Shown: in pieces, positions 34,306-44,118 of the stretch | Layout of the letters: every line of letters starts with the position of its first letter | Numbering within the stretch: position 1 is the stretch's first letter | Assembly (NCBI GenBank): GCA_026008535.1 | Contig: BRKX01000003.1 | Location: 28,138,001 to 28,202,000, forward strand | Direction: 5' to 3' | Length of the DNA stretch: 64,000 bases | Origin: Perilla frutescens | Lineage: Eukaryota > Streptophyta > Magnoliopsida > Lamiales > Lamiaceae | Program-made: the position numbers and the translations under genes | Notes under the pieces: generated by a model | The model's database searches: none | What the model saw: only the letters and a program-made list of their open reading frames with translations | What the model was told of the DNA's origin: nothing

Positions 34306-35890
34306 ATATCCAGAAACCTGCAAAATTGCTCTTCATGCTCGTTTTTTTGGAGCCTTTGAGGGTAAGGAACATTCACCTTCGGCTTAAATTCTTTTCTTTC
34401 CATAGGTACCACTTCCTCTTTCCTTGGTCTATCTTCCTTTTCGTCTTCCAAGTCTCTCTTCCCTTATATACTTGTCTCATCGCCACTCTTAGCTTCTTTC
34501 TCTTGAACTGGCATAGCAGGCTCCTTGTATGATGTGCCACTTCGTAGAGTGATAACCTTGCAATTCTCTTTTGGGTTGATTGTAGTATTTCAAGAAAATT
34601 GGCCTGGATGGTGTTGGCCTCCCAAAGCAGAGGCAAGTTGCCCCATTTATTTCTCTAGCATCTTCAATTGAGTGTTCACAACTACTTGATTGCTCTCTAT
34701 TTTCTCAAACCGTGTTTGAGAATCTCCCGTGTACTTATCGATTTTGTTCATGAAGGCCATAAGAAGCTCATCCATTTTCCTCTTCTTTTCCTCATCTATA
34801 ACCCTATTGGTAACTTAAAATCTAGGAGGCAGTTGAAGATGATTATTCAGATTTGAGTAAGACAAATTTGGGTGAGGCATCCACTGATGGTATTGGTTAC
34901 CTCCTTGGCCATGTAGTCCTCCATAGTGGGGCTTGAAGCCTTCGTTTTACAGTCTCTGGTACTTTCCATATCCTCCTTACCCAACAAAACTAGCCTCTTC
35001 TAAATTAGGAAATATAGACGACTCTGGCCTTATTGATGTCATTACTTCAATTTTTCGAGTTCATGGTTGACACTTGAGCGGCTAGGAGAGCAATGGCATA
35101 TGTGCTCATGGTATCGACCTTTTTCAGTATCTGCACATTTTTCCTTCCTCTGGCGACTGATAAGCATTAGAGGTTATCTCCTCAATGATAGTAATGGCCT
35201 CATCGGGGCCTCGAGCTAACAATGATCCTCCAGCTGATGCATCCAGAATACTCCTCACATGAGACTTACACCCATCATAGAACACACAGACTTGGTGATC
35301 CGTGCCGAAACCATGGCCTGGGCACTTCCTAAGTATTCCCTTGAATCTTTCCCATGCTTCACACATCGACTCCTCATCTCTTTGTCTGAACTGGGTAATT
35401 TCCTCTTTCAACTTGAGTGTCTTCCCAGGTGGGAAGAATTTCTGAAGGAACATGGAAATCATCTCATTTCATGACGAAAATGTTCCGGGTGGTTGGTTCA
35501 ACCACCATACCCTCGCTTGTCCCGCAATGTAAAGTAGAACAACCTCAGACGAATAGTGTCTTCAGGGACCCCATTTATCTTCACGATCCGTGCAATCTCC
35601 AAGAATTGATTGACATGCTCATGCGGGTCTTCTAAAGCTGATCTGTCAAATTAATTCTGAGAGACCATGGTTATTAACGCCGGTTTTAGCTCGAAATTAT
35701 TCACTTATATGGTTTGTCCGTTAACTGCCCCCTCATTCACTATTGGTTGGAACAAGTTTTGAATAGGAGATTCTTCGGCATGAGCTCGGGCTTCTTCTTG
35801 TACCCTTAATTGCCCCCTCATCTCTTCTAGTTGTCTTTGCATTTGAAGGATCAACAGGTCTTGATTGGGTAGTAGTGGATTGTCCGCCAT
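34306..35890 (-). pseudogene. Athila gag, broken
   Basis: Minus-strand gag begins at ATG 35890 with MADNPLLPNQDLL and a probable coiled coil (LQMQRQLEEMRGQLRVQEE). The capsid part shows NFELKPALI near 35690, then RLRLFYIAGQARVWW and FLQKFFPPGKTLKLKEEI (35462 on), with ESMCEAWERFKGILRKCPGHG, the typical gypsy gag core. The Gly/Gln/Asn-rich part near 34880-34940 is Athila-like. The last part (PYPQRLQK..., 34306-34390) leads into protease at 7326. Stops near 35705 and 35655 and frame changes near 35460 break it. Gag would form the particle and bind RNA. Confidence 0.85.
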
Positions 35891-36110
35891 CCTCTTTCTT
35901 CATCTACGAGCGTTGTTGTGGTGGCTCGTAGCTTTGATCTCGGGATCTACTTCAAACAACGGGTCACCTTGTGACCTTGTTCGTATACACCACCTGGAGA
36001 AGAGCTACAAGTGAGTTGGGTACTTCAAGTAAACAAAATAAAAAAAATGTCTGAGCTTGCAAATAACACTTATGTTGATATTGCATAAAAACTTGAATTA
36101 AAACTAAACT

Positions 36111-36127
36111 CCACGGCAACGGCGCCA
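36111..36127 (-). other. Athila primer binding site (tRNA-Asp type)
   Basis: The minus strand reads TGGCGCCGTTGCCGTGG six bases after the LTR. It resembles the tRNA-Asp complement used by Athila/Tat elements. Position and strand fix the LTR end at 36134. The leader between it and gag (35891-36110) is non-coding. Confidence 0.88.
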
Positions 36128-36133
36128 AAAACT

Positions 36134-37620
36134 TGATGGGAAAATATTCAAAGCAAACACAATCAATCCTAAACAAGTTTTAATTAACTAATCCCATATT
36201 GCAAGTGTATAATCGTGTAATATATGGAATTAGGTCGAACACGAGGAGTTAAGATAACTCAAGCTATACAAGTATCAATTTCATATTATTTCGCAAGTCA
36301 AACAGAACAAATACATTTTTGTTGGGATTTATACTCTAGGCATAAAAATAAACAAACTCAAGAAGTCCATTAAAATAAGAAAATTGCAACACAAGCACAA
36401 TGAAGAGGATTAACAAGTAAATAAAGAGGCTCTAGGGTAATGCTAATTAACATAGACATAGGAATTTGGATAAAAATCATGCAATAATAATTTAGCTAAT
36501 CATCCACTCATGTGATTCAAACTTAGCTAATCCTAGAACTCTCTCGAGCTTTTAGCATATAATTGGACAAATGAGAATTCTCCTATCTCTAGGAATAAAT
36601 AATAATTTTACCAAATTAAAGACAATTAATCACCAAAACTAATTAGATATCCAACTCTCGCTTTAACATCAAATTGGATTCATAAATCAATTACCCATGT
36701 CAAATTTTCTTTTCTCAAAGGCAACCCAACACAAAATCATACTAAAGGTGGCCAACCCTAAGCAAGATGAAATCATAACTTTGATTCATGAAAAATAGAG
36801 AGAGGATAGAAGCATGAATTTCACACCCAAAAATCCAACACCCAATGTCAATTTCACATCACCCTAGAACTAAGGAAAATTAGCTACTCATGCTTAAAAT
36901 TGAAAGAAAGAAAAAATCAACAAGAAAAATAAAGAACATAGATAAGGAATAGAATAAACCGGAATACTATTGAGAATCTTCAAAAACTTAAAATTGCCTT
37001 GTACAACAATTCTCTTCCTAGCACAAGAACTCTTATATAAAAACTCTCCAAAAACTAAGTCTATTTTGGGGGCTGTAAAATGGATTACCCTAAATTTTTG
37101 AACCAAGTTTCATATATATACTACCTCAATTTCAGAACATTAAAATTAAAACAAAAATGGCACAAAAAGGCTAAAATCCGGAACATGCCAGAGAGGCGTG
37201 ACACGGGCTCGGTCGGGTCGCACCTCCTGGCGTGACCGAGCTGGTTGCTCCTTGTCCAATTTGATTGCGCCGCGCCATAACATACGTTTCTCGGGTCTCT
37301 GAATGAACGCCGAGTCACGTCCGCTCTGTTCTCGTACCGGGCCTTGCATGGGTCGCGCTTCCTGGCGCGACCGAGCTGGTCGCGCCTCCTGGCTCTGTGC
37401 TCGGGCCATTCCTCGACACGGTATTTCCAGATCTCTATTTGAACACGTACTCGCGCGAACACTGCACACGGGTCGCGCCTCATTTTGTTTCTTGGAGTCT
37501 TGACCCGCTCGATTTGCTCTAGAACACACACGAATGCATTAAACGCATTTATTATATAACTTAAAGGAAAAATAACAATTAAAAGCGGAAAATGCAGCAA
37601 AAGGACATCCTAGTTAGACG
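36134..37620 (-). repeat. Athila 5' LTR (right boundary approximate)
   Basis: The plus strand starts TGATGGGAAAATATT next to the primer site. The minus-strand promoter is probably the TTTTTATATAAGAG at about 37030-37045. The upstream half is GC-rich at 37196-37480, with repeated GCGCGACC words, including a perfect inverted repeat GGCGCGACC/GGTCGCGCC (37364-37386, 5-base loop). The outer end is uncertain because the other LTR is missing: somewhere near 37600-37620, before Galadriel-type gag sequence. The Arg-rich frame at 37121-37600 is a by-product of the GC words. Confidence 0.75.
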
Positions 37621-37689
37621 AATTATGCTTGGGAATATAGGTGAAAATCCTGTTTGTCATGGGCTCATACCGAACTTCAACGCCAATGA

Positions 37690-38149
37690 ATGTTAACCAT
37701 TCACGATGCAATGGTCGTGGCAGAGTGCCTCATGGACTATCACATGAAGCCGAGGAAGAAAAAGCCACCAATACCCAGTGGCAGCCAACAGAAAGTAGGT
37801 AATGGCAGAACCTTCTGTCGTACTTACAACAGGGGTGGAGGGAAAAATCCCTCTCATTTCCAAGAGAGTTCCCAGGAAAGCACGGACAGACGTCGCCCTC
37901 AATGGGGAAACAAAGCTGCAGGGAACTCAAAGTTTGATGGATGCTTCATGTGCAATGGCCTCTGCATGGTTAAGGACTGTCCGAAGTGGTAGCTACTTAA
38001 TGCCCTGTGTGGAGGCATCAATTGGGACAAACAGATGCCCAAGAAGAAAGAAAATGAACCAGTGCCAGTTCTGGAAGAGGACGAGAAGGACTCCGAGAGC
38101 GATGGAGAAATTCTTAGACCTTCTGGCATAGGTGCAATGCCGTGTTGAG
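37690..38149 (+). pseudogene. Galadriel-like gag, C-terminal remnant with degenerate zinc knuckle
   Basis: The frame begins inside gag with LTIHDAMVVAECLMDY, a pattern typical of the last capsid helix before the nucleocapsid linker. A basic, Gln/Gly-rich linker follows. Then comes a damaged knuckle, CFMCNGLCMVKDCPKW, in which the expected CCHC spacing is disturbed and the His is missing. A stop at 37990-37992 is followed in the same frame by an acidic tail (EDEKDSESDGE). The N-terminal two thirds of gag are absent to the left. Not functional. Confidence 0.72.
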
Positions 38150-38258
38150 CACGGCGGCATGGAAGGGTAAAGCGTTACTCAGGAATATGAAGATCTCTCC
38201 CGTAATGGAGGGTGGAGCAGCTGGATAATCGTCGACAAAATCTACCAAGGAGAAAGGA

Positions 38259-38570
38259 TTGATGTTTGTCGACGTAAAGATCAATAGAAAGCCCATCCGG
38301 GTGATGGTGGACATGGGTGCCACGTACAATTACCTCGCTAGCACCAAAGTTGAAAGATTTGGGCTAGTCTTGGAGAAAAGAGTAAGCCAAGTGAAGGCCA
38401 TTAATTTCGCTGCCCAACTGATCACTAGAGTTGCGAAGTCCGTGCTGATCAAATTTAGGCCGCATGAAGGAAGGACCAACTTGTTCGTGGTAACAATGGA
38501 TGACTTCAAGCTCATCTTCGGGTTAGATTTTCTGCGGGACATGAAGATAGCGGTGATGCTCTATGCATGA
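38259..38570 (+). pseudogene. Galadriel-like aspartic protease, altered active site
   Basis: The frame reads VDVKINRKPIRVMVDMGATYNYLA, where the catalytic motif of retroelement proteases is normally Asp-Thr/Ser-Gly-Ala; here it is Asp-Met-Gly-Ala. The later motif FKLIFGLDFLRDMKI corresponds to the conserved I/L-L-G-L-D-F/W-L segment. The domain is about 100 residues, the usual size. Replacement of the Thr/Ser next to the catalytic Asp would probably abolish activity. The frame stops at TGA 38568. Confidence 0.78.
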
Positions 38571-39970
38571 GCCCTCATGATGATGGGCAACAAACCCTGC
38601 GTGGCCCAGACAGTGTCGCCCAAGATGAGTTCAAAGCCATTGTCCATCATGCAATTCGTAAAAGGGTGCCGGAAGAACGAGCCATCCTTCATGTACACCC
38701 TTTAGATTGAGGACATTGAGGAGAAGTCGGGGAAGATCCCCAAGGTCGTAAAGAGAATCTTTCGGGAGTTGGAGGATGTCATGCCCGATGAGCTACCGAA
38801 GAAGCTGTCGCTAAAGAGGGCAATCGACCATGAAATTGAGATGGTTCTGGGCAAAAAGCCTCCTGTCTGAGCACCTTATCGAATGTCATATCCTGAGCTC
38901 GAGGAGATCTGGAAACAATTAAAGGAATTGCTCGACAATAGGTTGATCTGACCTGCAAAGTCCTCGTATGGTGCCTCCGTGCTGTTCCAGAAGAAGTTAG
39001 ATGGTACTCTATGGATGTGTTGTGATTATCCCGCCCTGAACAAACTGATGGTGAAGAATAAATATCCAATACCACTGGTGGCGGATTGCTTCGGTCGACT
39101 CAGCCGGGTAAAAACAATTTCGAAGATCAATTTGAGATTGAGCTACTCGCAGGTGCAGATCAAGGAGGAATATGAGTTCAAGACTACCATCGTGACAAGC
39201 TACGAGGCATATGAATATCTGGTGATGCCTTTCGGCTTAACAAACGTCCCTGTCACCTTTAGCACCATAATGAACCAGGTTCTTAACAGGTTTCTGGACG
39301 AGTTTGTGGTGGTGGACCTTGACGATAATGTTATCTATAGTAAATCCCTAGAGGAGCATCTGGAGCACCTCCGTAAGGTATTCACTAGACTGCATAAGCA
39401 CAAGCTTTATGCCAAGCCATCGAAGTGTTCGTTTGGCCAAGACAGGATTGAGTTCCTGAGCCACATCATTGAGAGAGGAAGAATTCGCATGGATCCTAAG
39501 AAGATCCAAGCCATCGAGGATTGGAAGCCGGCGGAAGATGTTCATGGAGTGAGATAGTTCCTTAGGTTGGCTAACTACTACAAGAGATTCGTGAAGGAGT
39601 ACTCCGAGATTGCCCGTCCCTTGACGGATATGACAAAGAAAACTGAGGTGTTGGAGTGGACACCCCAAGCACAACCGGCCTTCAAGAAACTGAACAAGGC
39701 GATCATGAGTGACCCGTGCTCGCACTCTCCGGCCTAACAAAGCCATTCGTCATGGAGATGGATGCTTCTAAGTTCACCCTCGGCGGAGTGCTAACTCAAT
39801 GAGCACACCCAGTGTCTTTTGAGAGTCGGAAGTTGAAGGACGTCGAAAGACGTTATTAGTGCACAAAAAGGAGCTGTTGGTCATTGTTCATTGTTTGAGA
39901 CAATGGCGACAATATTTGTTGGGCTTCCCTTTTATGGTTAAGACGGACAACACTGCGGTGAGTTACTTCT
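38571..39970 (+). pseudogene. Galadriel-like reverse transcriptase and first half of RNase H, broken
   Basis: The frame contains several stops before RT proper (near 38704, 38869 and 38949), then runs open at 38979-39557. Motifs include WMCCDYPALNKLMVKNKYPIP, LRLSYSQVQIKEE, YEYLVMPFGLTNVPVTF and the active site VVVDLDDNVIYS, where chromoviruses have Y-L/V/F-D-D; the Tyr is Asp here. HLRKVFTRLHKHKLYAKPSKCSF follows, then RFVKEYSEIARPL. Breaks at 39555-39557 and a frame change near 39726 precede the RNase H start MEMDASKFTLGGVL. The domain is cut at 39970 by the CRM insertion and continues at 48383. Confidence 0.82.
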
Positions 39971-39975
39971 TGACC
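39971..39975. repeat. Target site duplication (left copy, TGACC) of the CRM element
   Basis: TGACC precedes the LTR start TGATGACACC and recurs at 48383-48387. Confidence 0.93.
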
Positions 39976-41281
39976 TGATGACACCGTGCATAGCAACGAT
40001 GAACAAAATTCAGAGTTGCAAATCAAAGATCCAGTTACGAGGCTTCGAGCTAAGAGATTACAAAAGTATCTTCAAGGAATGATTCACAAAAAGCTCGAGG
40101 AAGAACCAAGTCAAGTCGGCTAGAGATTGGTGTCTGTATTGAAGTTCAAAGATGAAGGAGATTCATCAAGACTCTGCACGGACCGTGCAGAGGACTGAGC
40201 TTAGCACACGGCCCATGCAGCCATGAAGCAAACAAGACTAGAGACTCCAGTACAGACTGTGTAGAACTCCAGCCTAAGCGCACGGACCGTGCAACCTAGC
40301 TGACTCCAAAACCCATCTTATTTTGTTCAGGTTTTTCGTACCTATGCTATAGTATTATTTCATACTATACTATTTAATTATTTTGAGTCATTTTTGGTAT
40401 TTAATTCATGTAATTTTCGAATTTAATGAGTCATAGGTTAACTAGATTTTATTTAAGGTAATTTCCTACCTTGAATAGAATTCTAGCTTAGGTAATTTCT
40501 AGTCTAGTTGGAGAACTATTTGGATCCGATTTTTAAACCTATAAGACATATAATTTCGTGCTCCCTATGTTATAAATAGGGGTTCATTGTGAACATTAAA
40601 CTTTAGACATTATTGAATTACATTTGCCTTTGCATACAATTGTGTCTCAACCATTAAAAGCTTTTGTTTATTTTCCTTCGAAAATATACATTCTTGAAGC
40701 CTAGCAACTTTAAGTCTTATTCAAGGGTATTCCTTAATTCACTTGAGGGATTAATAGATATTCGCAATTCAAAGATCAACTTAGAGATTTTAGCTTTGGA
40801 TACGTTCGAGATTCAAAGAGACTATGGGGTTGTGATTCACATCAACGTTCATCATCCATCATACACCATCGATGACACTCATCAAGACATCAACATCCGC
40901 CATCCTTCAAGCCACGAAATCGATCAAGATTCTTCCACAAGCCTTGGTCGAATATCATCCTCAAATCCTACGAGAACCATTGTACACATAAGTCTAATCC
41001 ATCACTATCATATCCCACCTACTCCAAGCCCTTCTTCACGAAACCTTACACGTTCAAATCACCTAAACTCCAACCTTATACCTTCACCCCATTCTACTTT
41101 GGTATTTGGTTGTGTTTCATTTTCATGTCATAGTTTAAGTATCGTATTGTCTAGAATAGTTCGTATTTTGTGTTTATTTTGTTGAGTCGGATTGAAGCCC
41201 TTCTTTAGTTAACCTCTTTCGATTCTTAAAGTCTACCGCAGCATATTCATTCGATCTTGATTAATTGTCTGGGTCGTATCA
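39976..41281 (+). repeat. CRM 5' LTR (1306 bp)
   Basis: Starts TGATGACACCGTGC and ends GGGTCGTATCA. TATAAATA box at 40571-40578. Four dyad-like words of the CACGGACCGTG type lie at 40172-40293; the best has 10-base arms CTCTGCACGG and CCGTGCAGAG around one base (40172-40192). The frame at 40664-41185 recurs in the other LTR but is stop-prone there and not a recognised gene. Confidence 0.93.
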
Positions 41282-41288
41282 TAAATTT

Positions 41289-41302
41289 TGGCATTAGAGC
41301 CA
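41289..41302 (+). other. CRM primer binding site (degenerate tRNA-Met type)
   Basis: TGGCATTAGAGCCA lies seven bases after the LTR and resembles TGGTATCAGAGC with two changes. Confidence 0.7.
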
Positions 41303-42431
41303 TGTCAGCTCTGTTGGTCGTGGTTTAATCCGACGTGTCATATTTTTATCCTACGTGTCTTTATTTTCCGTCTACGTGTCTATTGAGTTGTAATAGCTAG
41401 AGTGCATTGAAAAAAAAAAGAAAATTGTGCAAAAAAAAACCGAAAAAAAAGAAGCATTCGGTTAAAAAACGTGTTTGGATAAAAAAAATATCTGAAATTT
41501 TTAAAAAAAAGAGGAATATTCATAGTATTTCCAATTGAGTCTTGTTTTAGTTTAGTACTTTCCTTCTAGTTTTATTACATAGTTGGTAGTTTTTTTTAGT
41601 TCTAATTTCTTTTTTGTTATTTCTTTCTAGAGTCTAGTTTAATTAGGATATTTAGATTGTGTCATAATTGTGTAACATATTCCAAATTACCTAATTCATT
41701 TTTCTTTTTCTTTTCTACTTCTTTTCTTCTATCCATTGGGGATCCATTCAACGCTAATCCACCTCACCCCTACTTGACACCTCACCCTTACACCTCACCT
41801 AATCTAGCCGTGCCACATCACCTATTCTACCACCCCCATACCCGAAATCTACACTTGATCCTAGATAGCAATTCCAGTCGATTCTTCGTGCAATTATGTT
41901 GTACCCTCAATATTCGACCACGAGAGCTACTTCTCACCCTCACATACACACGATACACACACATCGCACCACATATTTGAGTGCAAAGACGAGAGGTAAA
42001 ACTAAGAGTAAAAACAAAAGAGTGAACATGAGATTGTGAGGTCCATACCTTATTTTTCTTTACATTTGTTCGTCTTGTAGGTACAATAAAAAAAGATAAC
42101 ACCAACCCGGAATCGTCTACACCACCACTGGAGGAGCCAAAATAACCAAATACTCCAGAAGAGCTATCCTACTCATCCACTCCAGTATGGAATGCCAAGT
42201 ACCACTTTGATGCTACGACATCATAATTTGAGCGTCAAAATCGTCTACTGAAGCATGAACTTGGTAGCTAACTAACCAAGTTAACGGAGCAGCTTCCACA
42301 ACTTCAAACTCAGCCGACCAAGCCACAAGTTGTTCAAGGAGCTGCAGAGAAGCCAGTCAAGCCTCAAGATGGCGCACCACAGCAAGAGCCTCAAGGAAAC
42401 GCAGTAAGGTAACCTGAACCCCGAAGAGCCA
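41303..42431 (+). other. CRM leader region, non-coding
   Basis: Contains several A runs (41409-41520), T-rich sequence (41580-41720) and a C-rich stretch (41755-41840). Short frames at 41657-41980 and its opposite strand show no family motif. The last part from about 42100 (NPESSTPPLEE...) could be a Pro/Gln-rich start of gag, but is interrupted by stops. Confidence 0.55.
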
Positions 42432-43440
42432 GTGCTAGTGTTTGACGCACATGATACGGGACACGAGTTCTTTGCAGATAGTGAGCACGAAGCCGATTTT
42501 GTACCACAGAGAAGGAGAAATCACTGTGATCGACCCCAAGCACCTTACAGATGCGCATTCTGCGTTGAAAGACCCAGATTCGAGAAAGATAACTCCATGG
42601 TGAACAACATCAAAACCACCATTCCAGAGTTTGAAGGACGCCATGATCTAGGCATGTACCTTGATTGGGAAAAAAAGGTCGATAAGATCTTCGAGTGTTA
42701 TGATTTTCCCGAGTCGAAGAAGGTGCAACTTGCATTACTTGAGTTTAGAGGATATGCAACAGATTGGTGGGAAAATTAACAAAAGAGATGATGTCGTGAT
42801 CGATACCCACTTATCAATAGATGGCAAGAGATAAAAGACGTCATGCGAGGACGTTTCATTCCAGTGCACTATGAACGGGAGTTAGAAAAGAAATTAAACC
42901 GCATCAAGCAAGGAACCCGTTCAATTGAAGAATATCACAAGGAGCTTGCGACAATGCTCAACTGATTTGGAAAAGAAGAGTCCCTTGACACCACCATAAT
43001 CCGGTACATTGAAGGTATGAATCCGGATATTGCTTGTGAAGTCGAACTGAAGGATTTTTTTACTGTAGAAGAGATGGTGTATTATGCATCGATTGTGGAG
43101 CGACAGCTTCGAGAATGATGACATCGATCTCATTACACCTCTGCACTGACCTGGTCCTCTTGGAACAAAGGTATGCCTCCCACATCATCTCTACCCCTTC
43201 TACTAAGTCCGCACGACCCCGAGGTCAATCTGGACAGCCCAAACGGCGTTTCAACCATTCCACACCACAGCCGAGTAGTAGGACCGACCCTATACCCGTC
43301 GCGGCCCCTACAAGGCCAAGTTTCTCATGGCTAAATGTTCTTAATTCAGTACCCAATGCAGTCTCTAGTCGAGCCCGTGACGTTCAATGTCACAAGTGTC
43401 AAGGTTAGGCCATTTTCAGAATCAGTGTCCAAACCGGCGT
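42432..43440 (+). pseudogene. CRM gag with zinc knuckle, broken
   Basis: The capsid begins around 42600 with IPEFEGRHDLGMYLDWEKKVDKIFECYDF and LALLEFRGYATDWWEN, the conserved CRM/gypsy gag pattern. After stops near 42777-42790 it continues with VMRGRFIPVHYERELEKKLNRIKQGTRSIEEYHKEL and MVYYASIVERQLRE. The zinc knuckle CHKCQG/GHFQNQC at about 43389-43430 is split by a frame change of one or two bases. Its product would package element RNA. The N-terminal residues from 42432 are less conserved. The intervening stretch 43115-43380 is a Pro/Ser-rich linker. Confidence 0.83.
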
Positions 43441-44118
43441 GTTTTGTTCCTAAATTATCAAAACAGACTTGAATCCGCCAGTGAAGATGAAGAACAGCCC
43501 CAAGGCGAGTCCACAGCTGCAGTAGAGGTTGCCCGTGCTGATTTTGAAGAAAAGAAATTCGAGATTCCTCATGTTAGTTTGGTTTCCATCCGCAGTCTGA
43601 GCATAAATCGAGAAGAAGAGCAACAATCGCAGCGAGAGAATATCTTCTACACGAAAGTTGCAATTCAAGATAAGACCTGTGCGATGATCATTAATAGCGG
43701 CAATGTCATCAATGTAATTAGCCAATATTCTATTGATAAGTTGAACCTCACCACAGTGAAGCATCCGAAGCCATGCTGATTGCAGTAGCTTGCGGATCGA
43801 GGCACAGTTCGAGTAAATGGTCAGGTGCACATTTTCTTTTTCATTAGTTGTTATTCTGACACTGTATTGTGCGATGTTATTCCTATGGATGCAGCACATA
43901 TACTACTAGGTAGACCATGGCAATTCGATCGACAAACTGTGTATGACGGAGTCGCGAATACGTACGCCGTCAAGAGAGATGGATGAATCACCATGCTAAA
44001 ACCCTTGAGTCCTAGAGCTGTTCAAGAAGATCAAGAGATCATACGAGCAAAGTTCAAAGATGAATGAGAGAAGATCACAACATGAACGGCCACGGAGTCT
44101 GCCAGCCCAGCATGGACT
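43441..44118 (+). pseudogene. CRM protease region, altered and broken
   Basis: After an acidic linker (ESASEDEEQPQGESTAAVEVA), the text YTKVAIQDKTCAMIINSGNVINVISQYSIDKLNL corresponds to the CRM protease, where the catalytic motif is normally I-I-D-S/G-G. Asn stands in place of the catalytic Asp. A stop at 43777-43779 follows. Downstream frames near 43860-43960 keep CDVIPMDAAHILLGRPWQFDR, the L-L-G-R-P-W motif that ends the domain. Both the Asp change and the stop would inactivate it. Confidence 0.75.

Larger units (their letters stand above)
1661..37620 (-). mobile_element. Athila-type Ty3/gypsy retrotransposon, interrupted by a Sirevirus
   Basis: About 9 kb of this element is visible once the 27-kb insertion at 7332-34300 is set aside. 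In minus-strand order it holds one LTR (36134 to about 37620), a tRNA-Asp-like primer site, gag, protease, RT, RNase H, integrase, a GC-rich spacer and an env-like ORF, which is the Athila order. The reading frame flows from gag on the right of the Sirevirus into protease on its left once one GGAAG copy is removed, showing one element split by an insertion. The left (3') LTR is absent, lost or replaced by the block at 1-1660. Many stops and frameshifts make it non-functional. Confidence 0.88.

Noticed and set aside
37121..37600. Arginine-rich minus-strand frame of 159 codons
   Set aside because: It falls in the Athila LTR and its composition comes from the GCGCGACC words; there is no domain or conservation signal.
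40664..41185. 173-codon frame repeated at 47763-48239
   Set aside because: It is in both CRM LTRs. The second copy ends earlier and the text is His/Ser/Pro-rich without a domain; probably chance openness.
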